Source of the DNA: Erythrocercus mccallii
Lineage: Eukaryota; Chordata; Aves; Passeriformes; Dicruridae
DNA: 64,000 nucleotides
Reading direction: 5' to 3'
Assembly (NCBI GenBank): GCA_013397435.1
Contig: VZRG01000278.1
Coordinates: 182,014-246,013, forward strand
Under the pieces are notes generated by a model, which worked only from the letters and a program-made list of their open reading frames with translations, ran no database searches and was not told the DNA's origin. The position numbers and the translations under genes were made by a program. Below are positions 1 through 12,387 of this stretch, piece by piece (position 1 is the first letter of the stretch; each line of letters begins with the position of its first letter).

Positions 1-780
1 CAAAGCAACTGAAAAATATGGTTTTCCTGTCGAGGGATTTGAGTTTGAGTGATTTCATATCTAAATGTTTTCTGGAGTCATGGACAGTGGTCCTAAGCCA
101 CGAGGATGGTTCACTGTAGACTTTTCTGATAGCAAAAACAACAGGATGGGAATCTTAGGTGAATCATTAGGTTCAGTAGTGTTTATTTATAGAATTTAGA
201 AGTCTATGCAGTAATATTCTGTTCATCTGTCAATCAATGCTTAACAGAAAAAAGACCACATAATAAATGGTAACTATTGTAAAGAATAAAGCATGGTTTC
301 CCAAGGAAATATTAATACAATTTTATTGGTACTTTTTTCTGTTTGAAATAAAATCAGACTGCTCTTGGGCAGTAAAATAGAAGACTTCATTCAAATGAAG
401 CAGACTCCCTGTTTTGTAATACTGATGATTTGGGGAGGCAAGAAGGACAGAGAGTGAGGGCTGGTGTTCCTCCTAGAAAAACGTCCTGTAGATGACTGGC
501 ATATACACTGGGACAGGAAGTATTAGTATCTGATTTTGTTTCTTCCACTCACTGGTGTATTTGCATATGTATATTTAATATCCCCCACCCTTTTTTTTTT
601 TTGTGCCCTCTCTTCCACAGATCTGCTCTAGCAGACAGTCTAGTAACGCCTTGGTATTTCACAAAAACAGTTTCAGCGGAGAACTGTACCGGTGGCCAAA
701 TCATAACGTGAGAAGTGGCACGGCCAGGCTTGATCTTCAGCCATGCCCGTCCCTGCGCGGCATCCCCGTGGCCCCGGGGG

Positions 781-825
781 CCGTGCGAGGCCCCGTGCGA
801 GGGGCCCCGTGCGAGGGGCCGTGAG
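781..825. repeat. Short GC-rich tandem repeat
   Basis: Three consecutive units close to CCGTGCGAGGGGCC (12 to 14 bp) are followed by a decayed fourth unit. The repeat lies inside the CpG island. Confidence 0.7.
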
Positions 826-895
826 GGCCGGCCGCGCCCCTCAGCACGGCCCGACAGCCGCAGCGGGGCCCGGCCGCGCTCCTGCCCCCGCGCCG

Positions 896-910
896 CCGCC
901 AGAGGGCGCC
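896..910 (+). promoter_or_regulatory. Candidate CTCF binding site
   Basis: The sequence CCGCCAGAGGGCGCC matches the central CTCF consensus (CCASYAGRKGGCRS) at nearly every position, and GCC lies just 5' as in the extended motif. Its location in a CpG island is typical for constitutive CTCF sites. Occupancy cannot be judged from sequence. Confidence 0.55.
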
Positions 911-940
911 GCGAACGTGGGCACTGCGCCCCGCGCGGCC

Positions 941-1090
941 GGAGCGGGGCAGGAGAGGGGCGGGAACGGGGCCTGGAACGGGGCAGGAACGGAGCCGGAG
1001 AGGGGTGGGAGAGGGGCCTGGAATGGAGGAGGAGCGGGGCAGAAGTAGGGCGTGGAGCGAGGCTGGAGCGGGGCAGGAGCGGGGCCGCGG
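941..1090. repeat. G-rich minisatellite, 11-12 bp units
   Basis: Imperfect tandem units resemble GGAGCGGGGCAG, with variants such as GAACGGGGCCTG and GGAGAGGGGTGG. Closely spaced G runs on the + strand (for example 946-980) meet the usual G-quadruplex spacing rule. The repeat produces the long low-complexity open frames seen on both strands. Confidence 0.75.
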
Positions 1091-2329
1091 GCGCTCTCGG
1101 GGAGCGAAGCACGCTCACTTGCGCAAGTGTGGAGGAGGGTGAACGCTTCCCGAGCCCCAAACGACTGCTTTAAAGAATGACCTGGAAAAGTGTTCTGGTA
1201 AAAGCGAGTCACTGTATGAGAATTTCAAAAAGCACAGGGTTTTTATGTTTGCTTGCTTGCATCTTTTACTCTCCCTAACCGCAGAGGAACCTTGGGTCTC
1301 CTCACCTTTCTAGCGCACCTTTGAAACTGAGCAGCTTGGTTTCTTTGCAATCCTCCACTCAGCCTAGATATTACCCTGATTCCATTATCACGTAACTGTT
1401 CAATTTATACATGAAATAAATTTCTTTGTCACTGCCCAGCATTTGTTATGTGTTTGTGGTTCTGCCACTACAGGAGTTCTACTGCACAGAAATTTGTGTT
1501 CTGCCGCTACTACTACAGAGAGGGTCTGACTCACTTTTCTGTTTGGTAGAAAACAGCAATGTGAAAATCACTTTGGGGATAGCTGGATGCAGTGTGTCAC
1601 AAGTGGCACAGAAACAAGAAATTCCACGTCTCTCTATCTCTGCTTTGTGCTGCTCGTACTAAAGACATTATTTTTGCTGAAGCTAAGGCATCTGGTAAGT
1701 GCCTCCCAAGTCAGTCCATGAGCTTGAGTCTCCCAGTGAGAAGGCACTGACTTCTGTTTCAGACCCATCAGTTTGTCTGAGACTAGTTCAAAAATAATTT
1801 GTGTGGCTATTACAACAAAAAGATGATGTTAACATATCTTCTTCTGTTCTATATTGTGATTGATCACTGTGTTTCCAAAGGCACACCTTACATTTGGTAG
1901 CAGTATGTAATATTCTGATTGATTAAAGTTTATCTGTTTTGTGCTTCTGCATGGTCTGTTATGGGTTATAACACATAGAGTGCAGCCAGGTGTGGGTACA
2001 GAGTCATTATTAATATAAAATGGTAAGTTCTAAACCCTTGTTGAAATACTGGAGGGTCAGAGCGTTGATACAACTAATTGATTTGCAGTCACTGTCATCT
2101 TTCACAATCATGTGAAATTCAAGAACAACAAAATGAGTACCATGATTTGAAATCATTGTAGGGATGGGAATTTGAGAAAGTGATAAACAGCCAAATACAG
2201 CCGAAGATTAATTTAGCTGTTAATCTGTACAAAACCCCTGTATTTCTCACCTTTATTATGACTGCTAATTTAAAAAACTGTACTCTCCTGTACTCTCCTG
2301 AAATAAAATAGCAGAACTTCATACCAGAA

Positions 2330-2530
2330 ATAAGGAAAATTTTTTTCACTGCATGGGTAGTGCAGAACCCATTGCCTACAGTGGCTGTGGGATCCTTTTC
2401 CTTGGATGTTTCTAAGACTCAGATAAAGTCATGGATCACAGCCTGCTGGCAGCAATCTCACTTGGAGCAGCAAGTTGGGTGGAGACCTCCAAAGGACTCT
2501 TTCTACCAATAGTTCTGTGATGATAGGGTA
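2330..2530 (+). mobile_element. CR1 LINE 3' fragment
   Basis: The text shows a diverged CR1 3' tail. It includes the stretch resembling the CR1 ending with 'ggagcagcaagttgggtgga', then 'gacctccaaaggactctttc', and it ends in 'agttctgtgatga', which resembles the CR1 terminal octamer. The 5' part is truncated, as is usual for CR1. Divergence from the expected consensus suggests an old insertion. Confidence 0.7.
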
Positions 2531-5500
2531 TTAAAAGATTGGGAGTAGAACATGAACATTTTGCATGGTTGAAAAAAGTTTAACATTACAGCTAGCTTAA
2601 TGGTATTTAAGATAATCCTAATTTTCATGGGGAAACTTGTAGTTTATCTCTAACTGACATAGGCAATTAAACAAAGAGCTGTAAGAGAGAGGATTGAAGG
2701 AAGCTATTGATTGATATTTATTAGTAGATTTATTTAAAAGAACTAAATGGACTTTCCATACTGGGACAATTCTACAAAGTTGAAGTACAAGGATTTAAAA
2801 ATCTCAATTTGCACAAGCAACTTGCAGGCATCATGATCCTAAGACTTGAATGCAACCTGAACTGACATACAGCTGTAAGAAACTTAATCATGTTAAGCTC
2901 TTCAACATTTTCCTTTTATGCACTAAAAAATACGGCTATTCTTGACTACTGATTGCTCAGGCTGAGAAAGTTTGTCAGAATTTTTCTCTGTTCACACAAC
3001 AAAAACTGGAATACGTAACTGGAACATTAAAGAATAGCTGCAATAATGTAGCCAGCTAGGCTTGTCTGTGAACAGAAGCATTCAGACTCTAGTGGTAGAA
3101 AAAGAATTAGGCCTTCACAGAATGTTTTAAAAATGCAATGTTTAAAAGAAAGTTCCAGTGCTATAAACAGTAGAGTCAGTAGCAGTCAGATAAAGAAATG
3201 GCCAAGGAAGTTGTATCTCATGTCCTGCAACACATATTTTGCAAAGTGGCTAACACAAACAATCTTTTAGAGACAATGACTATGCTATAATGAAACAAGC
3301 ACATACATACCTCTAAAAATATAGTTGTGGGAATTTCCTGTAGGGAAAACAATTAGTTAGACTGATCAGCCATAGCCTGATCAGCCTAGGGCTTTGAAGA
3401 TCAAAACTCAGATCTTAAACTTCTCCTGTGAATTTCCACATGGGACACTTCAGGTTGCAAAGCATATTTTGTATGTACTTGCAGTTTTTGGATTTTCAAG
3501 TGAGGTGCTGTACTCCCCTCTTAGGTTCTAGACAGATTTTGCAGGGAAGGGTTTGTTGTGTTAGTTTTATCTGAAACTGAGGTGGTAGCGTTATCATTGT
3601 GAGATGTACTTGGAAAAAAGGAGCCTAATTTCTTATTAAATAGATCATTCAAGTGGCTAGCCTAGAAAGGTAATTAACCAGAGAGAACTGAACTGCTCAG
3701 ACACAGCCTATTTCTATGCTGACCTATTCATAACCTAAACTATTTAAAGTCTTTTACAAAGCACTGTGGTTTCTTGTTTTGTTTTGAACATAACAGTATT
3801 GGTACATAATTAAATGTTATCAATCAAGCTAGCATTTGTTTTCACTTATTGAAAACACGTTTGTTAGAAAAACCCACAAAAAAACCCAACCAAAAACATC
3901 TGGATGCCTGCGTGGTTCTAGTGGAGGCTACCATTTTTTATCCCCTTTTCTTAAAAAAGGCCTATCAAAAGGGTTAAAGTCATGCACATATTTCAGAAGA
4001 ATAGCAAAATCCTGTCCAACTTAATGTATTGTGGAAAGTTGTCTCTAATGATAGATCTAGCTGTAAAATTACTTTCAATATGTGCCTTTTGTTTAATGGT
4101 AGACTCTTAGAAATATGTCTCCAGTTTCACTAAAGAATTGTGTAATTAGGAAATGACTAATCAAAATACCAGATCTGGAACACAGGCCTGCTTGCAGGGG
4201 GTAAACGTTTAGCCTCAGCTTTGGCTCTTGAGCTTACCTGCTCTCAGCTGTGCCTGCCCAAGGGATTAAAGAATTATGTGCTTTAACCAAGAAAAGCAGC
4301 ATCTGGAAGCAACTTGTTGAGAGAAGTGGGGCTCCAAAAAATGAGGTGACTTGATGAAGTGTCCAGCCTTTTGCAATATTCCTTGGTCAAGAGAATAGCT
4401 GAGTTAGAATTTAAGACTTGCTCTGAGCAAGAAGTGTCTGGGGCAGACTGGATGTGGTGTTCTATCCTAAAGCAGCTGGTAGATTGCCTCAAAAAAATAA
4501 TTCTGATAACACTTCACCTCTTATCTAAAATATGAGCTGTATTTCCCTCATGGCTAATCCACTCTGTGACCTGGGAGATAATGAATTGTTTTTCTCTCTA
4601 CTGCAGGTGTCAGTAGCCTCACCACCTCTCTCTTTGGTACCTCAGTTAAGAATCACTCATTCCTTTCAAACTGTAGAATTCTTTAGCTGAATGGAATTAA
4701 ATGCAGAGCAGTTGTTCTCAGTCCTGGTGCCTGACTTGTGTTTCAGACCCATGGATGAGGTTTGCTGTTCAAAAGTTTGTTTTCCTCTTCCCCACATAAA
4801 CTATTACGAGTCAGGTGGCCTTCATTTAAAGGTTGGTGATACTGTGAAGATGTCCCCATTCTCTTTGTTCTGAACCATGCAGTGCTGCATGCTTTTTATG
4901 GCATTTGTTTGCTCAGTGAGCTGACTCAGATCTAACACTGGCTGAGTTAGCTCTTGGGTGGTTTGGCACAAAAGTTGTTTCAAAGGAAATGGCAAGCACA
5001 CATGGTTGAAAGGAAGCAGTATTGCACCATTGCATCAGTTCAACTGTCTTGTGAAATGTTTTTCTGACTGTGTCAGTTGACTTAAGAAAAGTCATGACCT
5101 GTTAGAAACTTACTTGGGAAGTACCTTGCTTATACCTTTAGGCTACCATCACTTTTACTGAGCTCTCAGGAGACAGGAGGTTGTCAAAAGTCTAACCACA
5201 TGTAAATGTAACAAACTTACAGATTGTCTTCAGATTATGTCTTTGAGCTGTATAAATGCACTCCTCTTAAGCCTTTCGTTAGGGATTCAGACATTACATG
5301 TTTCATGTGTAAATTGCTTCTAATAATTTCCCAAAGTCTGCAGGGTCATTTATGCCCATTATCACCTAAAATAAAAACTATTAGTGCTTTTACTTAATCA
5401 ATGTTTCCATTTTGCAGTATACTGTAGAGGATTTCTGTTCTAGCAAAGGGGAAATACTTATTTTTCACAGCCAGAGTAGGGGCTGCTTTTTACATTGTTT

Positions 5501-7180
5501 TCCATCCCTTCATCCCTTTTGGTAATGGTGGTATTGCTGTTGGCACACACTTTTGCTTTTGTATTGTCTACAGACACAGTATTTACCAAAAGTTGATTGG
5601 CTGTGGTAGCCCTCTGGAAAGAGAAATACTGGTCAACCCCTCAAGACCATTCTGATCTTGTCAGGAGAGGCTATTAAAAATAGAGACCTTGCTGTTGACA
5701 GTTGTTTGTAATATTGTGCTTTTACACCAGAGTATGGAGTTAATTTGCCTTTTCCTTCATTTTATCGGTGCTTAATGGATGCTTTTAGGTATGAGCTCTC
5801 TATTTCCGTGGTACAACTAAGTAGTTTGTCAGTTGCAAAGGAAACGAGAAGTGTCATGGAAGTGGTGATTCTGTCACCAGTGGATTTGTTGTTCTATGTG
5901 GATGTTACAAATTTGGATAGTGATAAAGCAATCCCTTATCATTTTAGTGGTTTTTTTATGTATATATAAAAGAGAGCAGATGTAACTGGAAGACAGCAAC
6001 AAAGCAAACACTCTTTTTTTCTCAGCAAAAAAGAGACCAAAAAATCAAGGTCTCTTCATTTCTTTTGGCAAATAACTGTGTGGTACCAACTGGCATCAGT
6101 TTAGAGAAAGACAGATGTGGAATAATTTATTTTTCAGTAAATTGCCATCTTTAAAATAATTAGAGATTAATTTTAATCTTGAAACTACAGCTTTTTATGC
6201 TATTTTTTAGAAGTTGAATATATAATAAAGGAATTACTAGTTCTGTAAGAGGACCTGTGCTTTAGTTGTAGAACAATGAAACATTGCCTGATGTACATCA
6301 GTAAAGAACCTGTAAGAAATGAATGCTTTTGAACCACGTGGTTTGTATTTTATAAGCTTCTTACTGACTACAACTTCGGTTTTATTCCTGGTATCATTAT
6401 TGAAGTTACTCTTATGCAGTTATCATTCAGTACTTATTTAATAGAGATGCAGAAGTGAATTGTGTCTGTTATTCTAGAAGTTTTGTGCTAATTAGAGGCA
6501 GTTGACATGTATTTTGTACAGGATGTTCCTTTTTAAGCATCAGTTTGAGTGGAAGTTTAAAATACTGTTTTGATTTTGTACCTGAATAAATACAGAATGA
6601 ATATGTGCAGTTGGAAAGAATCCTAGCAGGAACCACAGATGAATAAACATTCGGCTCTTCTCCATTCATTGTGTTACTTCAATTTCTTTCACTCCACTTT
6701 CCTTGTCATGAGGAATTTGGAACCTTTTTCATTAACAGATGTCTCTTCAGCAAATTTTTTATTTTTCCAGTCTTATGGTGACAATGTATCTTGGTTCACA
6801 TTAAATCTCAAGCAGCTACAGACGTCAAGAGCATGACATATTTAAAAAGGGAAGGCAACTATTTAGAACAACACTTGAGCATATGCTAGCTTCATTCCTA
6901 TTCAGACAGCACTTCAGCACATGCTTAAAAGATGCTCTCAGTAGAGAAGCTGTCTAGCCTCAAGAGTGAAATTCAAAATAAGCTGAAGTTATAGCTTTTA
7001 AAAAGTCATTTGGCACATACCTTCCCTATTGGTTTGAATAGGGATTGCTGGTGCTCTGAAGTTCTGAAAAAAATTGTCCATCTAGTCTATGGCAAACTTT
7101 TATCTCTACATGCAAGGATATAAAGAATTTCAAGCAGTTTCTTCTATCAGGATCTATCAGTGCTAAACTTAAGAATTTTC

Positions 7181-7250
7181 CATGGTCTGACAGAGAGGTT
7201 CTAATGGGTCTAATGGCTCCAATTACCCATGGTCTGACAGAGAAGTTCTG
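7181..7250. repeat. Short local direct repeat
   Basis: CCATGGTCTGACAGAGA occurs at about 7181 and again about 48 bp later, followed in both copies by a GTTCT-like end. This is a small local duplication with no coding content. Confidence 0.5.
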
Positions 7251-9269
7251 CAACTTTTCACAAACTTCTGACCTCTGATTTGAGGCATCCAATTAATGCT
7301 TACTAAAAAAGTGCACTTCTAATGAAATAGATGCCTTTTAGAACTGGATGTCTCATTTTGGATATACAGTGAAAGATGTTAAATCTTGGTATGGCAGTCT
7401 CAAATATTCAGTTAGTGATTCAAAATATGTAGGAAAATAAGGTTAAGAACAGTCTTTGTAATGCTTTTGTTAACATCTACAATTTTAACTGCATATAAAA
7501 CACGTGATTAATTTAGATAGACTGAATTTTGGTAGGATGACAAGGTAGTCTGATTAAAACAAGTGTTTGTTATTTAGATGAAGATACGTTTGCAGTATTT
7601 GTGTTCTAAGTGTCAGCATTTCACGAGGGACAAAAATGGAACTGAGGGTCAAGTGACATAAAAGTGTAATGGTTCTTTAGAACTAAGATATTAGTCCAAA
7701 GAAAGTGCCCCCAGTCACTGTAAGTTTGAAAATAGGCTGAAATGATATATGTCTGAATAGCTTACACCCTTGTAAGTATTTCTAAAATTCTTGTGTAAAT
7801 AATTTTCAAAAATCTTACCTAAACCGTAAGCCATTAAGTGCGGAAAAGCTGGATGAAATCCAAGTAGCAGAAAATAACAAAGAATTACAAGCAAGGTGGG
7901 GTGTCTTGAAAAGTGAGTTGCACTCATGATTGAAAGGTAATATACAGTCGTTATATATCATAACTGTTAGATAATGTTTGAGATCTTGGGTAGAGGAGAA
8001 AGTATACAAATAGGGATATAAAAGCTCTATCTGAAAATAAGAGCTGGATTAACAACACAAGGTTGTAGAAATTACAGGATGAAGCTGACCTTGCAATACA
8101 GAAAGTGGAAAGAAGGTAAAGGTGGAATATAAAAAGAAATATAATGACATAGGAGGTATGTTGTATAAACAGTAATTTCCACTGTGTCCAGAATCAGAGA
8201 GACTCTGGGGAGGAGACAGCAGGGGTCTTCAATAGATAGGAAGAATCATTCAGACACTGAAGAGCTTGAAATTGTCAAAGAAATTAAACGCTTTCATTGT
8301 CTTACTATTTACAATAGCAAATTCAGGATAGATGTCTGAAAGATCAGCATTTTTAGGAGTCTTGAGGAGGAAATATTAAAGGAAAGCAGAAAAATAAATT
8401 AAAAAAAATCTTTAACCATCTGATTTAAAAACAAAGTCAAGTGAACTGAAAGTCCAAACTGAAAGTATGAAGAAAATTGTGACTTATATTGACTGGTATA
8501 TTTTGAGTAGTATGGCCAAACTCTGTGATGGTTCTTTACTGACTTTTAACCGTGACTCAGAATATATCCTGACACCAACAGCTGCAGATTAACTAACTGA
8601 GTGCTTTTTAGAGGAATTGAGAGTTTTAGACTGGGAGAAATGATACAGAGATGTTGATCAGGCTTGAAAAAATTTGAAGCCTAATTTTTTTCAAACTGTT
8701 TCCTTCCACAGCTTAATTTTGGTTTTCTGTCCCTGTAAAGTTTTCCTCTGATTTATACTCTTATCTAGTCAGTATAGCCTGACATTGAGACTCATGAGAA
8801 CTTTATCCTGTAATGGGAATTATCCTAATGATCTAAATCTGTTACTGCATCTTTGATGTGTCCCTGTCTTTTGCTTGTTTCTGTCTAGTCTTCTACACAG
8901 AAAGATGACCTATAATTTCCACTTCTCTCAGGCTTCCTCTCCCCACACCACTGAATTTTTTCCACATGACTCTGAGTCCAATGTCTCTATTTAAGTTATG
9001 CTTGGTTGGCATGGGGTTTATCTTCCCTGCCATGGCCACCTCCATGCTGTGAGAAGCACATAAAAATTATCCAAATATGACGTGGCAAAGTGGGATCAAG
9101 GCTAGTTCAGTAAAGTATTTAAAGAGACAGTACAGCAATGCATGAGTTGGTATTAACTTTGTAGAATTGTTTCAGTTCTCAATTGTGTCTCAAAATGTGT
9201 TCTAATTGAGAATATGTTCATGCTTCTTGAATTTGGAAAGAATGGACATTTTTTATTAGACTATGGTGG

Positions 9270-9705
9270 ATTGCACTTTATGGGCTGCCAGATATCCATC
9301 CAGTTTCTCTCTCACTCCATCCCCTCCACAGGGCAGTGGGAGGCACACAACAAGATGAAAAGGGTTGAGGGTCTTAGGTTGAGTGGAAGGCCGAGAGATC
9401 ATTTACCAATTGCTATCAGGTGCAAAACAGACCCGCAAAAAATTAATTTACTATATTGCCAATTAAAACCAGAACTGGATGGTGAGAAAAAATAGAACTA
9501 AAACGCTTTCCCTCATCCTGCCCTTCTTCTAAAGGCTCAGTTTCACTCCTTCATTTCCAACTCCTCTTCCTCCTCCCTGCTGAGAGCAGCACAGGAGGAT
9601 GGGGAGTGGAGTTGTGATCAGTCCGTAAGAGTTCTGCTTCTTCCTCCTCACCATTTTCTGTGCTTCAGTGCTGGATCTCTGCATGGTCTGCAGTCCTTCT
9701 AGATC
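9270..9705 (-). mobile_element. Old ERVL-like LTR, first part (split)
   Basis: This diverged LTR resembles the second host LTR at 29638-31351. Shared blocks include the 'gagagatca...caattnctntca..gcaaaacagac' stretch, the poly-T/A-rich 'aattaattta' region, and the CT-rich block before 'ggaggatggggagtgg'. At 9705 the similarity stops at a sharp TG boundary, where a different LTR begins. It appears to resume near 10856. The outer border is approximate. Confidence 0.55.
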
Positions 9706-10138
9706 TGTAGCATACAGAAGTACCCCAGGGGTGCTTCAGGAGAGGCGGCAATGCACGGGGTGTGACACAACCCCCTACGAGCTCTGCGGATCCCGGTTAT
9801 CGATGGCTTCGGTGCAGGGACAGACTGGAACAGCAGTCCAGGTCTTGGGGGTGAACAGAGCTGCTTTATTCAGCGCACATGGTGGAAGGCCAAGACCCTT
9901 TCTCCAAGTGGGAGAGGGCTTTTATGCACACAGAAAGCGGAAGGGGTTGGGGTTTAGGGTGACCACCCAATGATGGCAAAGCATGGGAGGGGATTAGGGG
10001 AAGGTAAGTGGGGATAGGCTGATGAATAGGTCAGGGGAAGGTTGCAACACCTGGGTCATACTGAAAACAGGAGTGTACTGGGTTGAACCATAACATGAAA
10101 ATACGGATATGGGATCACCCAAAAGGCATACTGCAACA
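9706..10138 (-). mobile_element. ERV LTR, minus orientation (3' LTR)
   Basis: Read on the minus strand, this 433-bp element starts TGTTGCAGTATG and ends CTGTATGCTACA, giving the expected TG...CA ends and a short imperfect inverted terminal repeat. It contains a TATA-like CATAAAAGCCC and a polyadenylation signal AATAAA about 60 bp further on (complement of 9859-9873), in the order expected for U3-R-U5. A purine-rich tract (AAAGGGGGAGA, complement of about 10139-10150) directly precedes the LTR. It therefore looks like the 3' LTR of an ERV inserted in minus orientation. Confidence 0.8.
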
Positions 10139-10855
10139 TCTCCCCCTTTCTTGTTTTAAAAAGGGAAAGAGAGTGTCATATTTAAATACACAGCTGAAAA
10201 CAAAGCACTATAGGGAACAAAGTTTGCAGTATTCAGAAAAGTTTGCAAGAAAGTTAAACCAATTCTTTTTTCTTTGTCAGGGTTTGAACCCACAACTCTA
10301 AGAGTCCCATACTCTGAAAAGGAGCATCTTTGATTTAGATGGACTTATTCCTGATTACTGCAATTCCTTTACCAACCGAATTCTTTTATTAAAATAAAGG
10401 AGATTCATGGAAGTTCAATTAAACAAGATGTAAATTGTTCTATACGTTTCTTGATGCGATAACACCTGTCTTTGGCAGGAGGTAGCTTGCAGAGCCAGCT
10501 GCTGATGATAGGGCACTTGACAACAAACGGTGGTGTGGAAACATAAGCTTCTTTCTGCACCTTTAACTTAAAACACTGGTCTAGTTTCTGATGAGAAGCG
10601 TTCTGATGACTTGAGGCAATCAACTGTCTTTCTGGAACAGTTCTACTCAGCAACTGATGATATCAGGATATTAGATGACTTTGCAAAGGCTCAGATCTTC
10701 TTTTAGCACCTTGAAAAAGCTGGTTCCATGCTGCCAGTTCTTTTATACCTTTACAGAAAAACTCAAAAGGACTAGAAATGTTAATCTTAACAAATTTGCT
10801 TGTAAAACATTTTCAAATTCTTATAAATGAACCAATCATGAGGGCTTTTAAATCC
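10139..10855 (-). mobile_element. Truncated ERV internal remnant
   Basis: This is the sequence next to the polypurine tract of the 9706-10138 LTR, so by position it should be the 3' end of an ERV internal region. Only short unrelated open frames are present, and no gag, pol or env motif could be recognised. No matching second LTR was found to the right, so the 5' part of the element has been lost. The right border is inferred from where similarity to the older host LTR resumes. Confidence 0.45.
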
Positions 10856-11335
10856 TTTGTGTAGGTCTTCTGGATGGGTTGCAGTTGCTCAGGATAAGCC
10901 TTCTTCAGCACTGCACCTTCACAGGCTGCAGTTCCTTCAGGACATGTCCACCTCCTCTGACATGGAGCCCTCAACAAGTTGCAGAGTGGATAACGGCTCC
11001 ATCCCAGGTCCCTTCCATGGGCTGCACAGGAAATTTCTGCTGTGGTGTCTGAAGCGCCTTTCCCCCTTCTTCCCTCAACTCAGTGTTACAGGATTATTTC
11101 TCACACTTCTGTTTTCCTCTCTCACTCCCATGTGCAGAATGTTGCTCTCCCAGCAGTGCTGCCCTTGTGGCTGAAGGCTCAGCTATGCCCTGTGGCCACC
11201 TGCTGGGTGCCAGCTGCAACCCTCCGTGCCTGGCACAGGGCATCTCTGGCCTCTCCACATGGAATCCCGCTTGGGAACGCCTGTTGCCACCTACATCTGG
11301 TACTGGGAAAGCTGTGAAAAACAGGCAACTTTTAC
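10856..11335 (-). mobile_element. Old ERVL-like LTR, second part
   Basis: The sequence has repeated 'gggctgca' modules, a CT-rich stretch with 'tttctcacacttctg' and 'ctctctcactcc', and a 'ctggcctctccaca' block. Comparable modules occur in order within the host LTR at 29638-31351. It appears to continue the LTR interrupted at 9705. It is strongly diverged, so the family and end points are uncertain. Confidence 0.4.
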
Positions 11336-12036
11336 ACTAAATCATGTAAGAGGAAGCAAAACCCAGAGAAACAAAGTCAAGAGAAATGATATCTAAATTT
11401 AGTTTTAATTATAAATAAAATAAATTACAACCATGAAAGACAAAACAGGAGTTTATATCGTGAAATCTTTTGGCTGGAGGGTGATGTGGTAACTTTTAAC
11501 CACTGCTGTAACCATCAAGGCCACAAGGTCCTTGTATACCATTACCATCATTACTGTTCCTTCTGGGTAAATTTTCCTTTGACAGAAATGCTGAGAGTAC
11601 TTTATTCTCTCTGTATCAGGTGTTGTAATTAAAAATACCCATTCCTTCAGACATTATTTGTCTTGTAGTGTTAAAATTTTTGAGTATAACACCCCTACTA
11701 CTTTGATTTTATGAGTCTATTGCCATAGAATTATTCTTAAATTTCTTAAGATCTGTTATCCTGAATTTAAGTGTACTATTAATAGGGTCTGAAAAGTACC
11801 CAAATAGTGCTCTTCCTACAAGTTGAAATGGTGGGGTTTTCCTCCAGAATGTGCATGTATGCTTTTTATTTTCTTCAGTAGTTGTAATGGGGCTGTGAGC
11901 TGTTCTGTAAGGATTAGCTGATGTTTTCTGTATAATGTGTCCTGGAAGAGAACAAATAGGAGTGTATAAAAAATTCCAGGAAGAAACTGAGAATGTGTTT
12001 AGAAGAGAAGAGTCACCCAGCATACACATTCAGCAG

Positions 12037-12387
12037 CCAAATTATCATTATTGTATTCTGGATGGCTGAAGTAACGATATAACTCCAATCTTCTTGGAGG
12101 GCATAAAGCAATGTTTATTAAAAGGCACATCCTTTTTATACACTGTTCTGATACACTGAACATGATTGGTCATTGAAGCCAACACCTTTTTGTAAACATC
12201 ATTACAAGTAAACAAGTTGGAAACCAGCAGGTGCAAAGATTAGAAATTGTATAGAATGTCCTCTCCCAGCTCCTCCAGACCAATCCTTGGGAAAGTCTAT
12301 CTGACTTGGATTCCCACAGGCTCTGTAGCTGCCCGATGCCTAAAATTTTCTCCCTGACCAGGCTGTCAGCGCCCACACCAAATTATC
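12037..12387 (-). mobile_element. Candidate solo LTR with flanking direct repeat
   Basis: On the minus strand the element starts TGTGGGCGCTGACAG and contains TATAAAAAGG followed about 15 bp later by AATAAACATTGCTTT, a TATA-box and polyadenylation-signal arrangement typical of a short LTR. The 10-bp sequence CCAAATTATC occurs at 12037-12046 and 12378-12387, flanking about 331 bp. No internal ERV sequence is attached, so a solo LTR is the best reading. Ten bases is longer than the usual 4-6 bp target duplication, so part of this match may be coincidental. Confidence 0.6.

Larger units (their letters stand above)
720..1160. promoter_or_regulatory. CpG island with GC box and G-rich minisatellite
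   Basis: An abrupt block of GC-rich, CpG-dense sequence sits in otherwise AT-rich DNA. It contains a GC box (GGGGCGGG, 957-964), a CTCF-like motif (896-910), short GTGCGAGG tandem units (781-825) and a G-rich minisatellite (about 941-1090). Such islands in vertebrates usually mark promoters or insulators. No TATA box or recognisable first coding exon was found beside it, so the gene it might serve is unknown. An unannotated CORIN promoter or first exon is one possibility, and a stand-alone regulatory island is another. Long reading frames across it on both strands are low-complexity Arg/Pro/Gly-rich translations of the repeat. Confidence 0.65.

Noticed and set aside
549..1160. 203-residue minus-strand and 152-residue plus-strand open frames
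   Set aside because: Low-complexity Arg/Pro/Ser or Gly-rich translations of GC-rich minisatellite sequence in a CpG island. No domain or start context.
9668..9973. 101-residue open frame
   Set aside because: It falls almost entirely inside an ERV LTR on the opposite strand and spans the LTR boundary.
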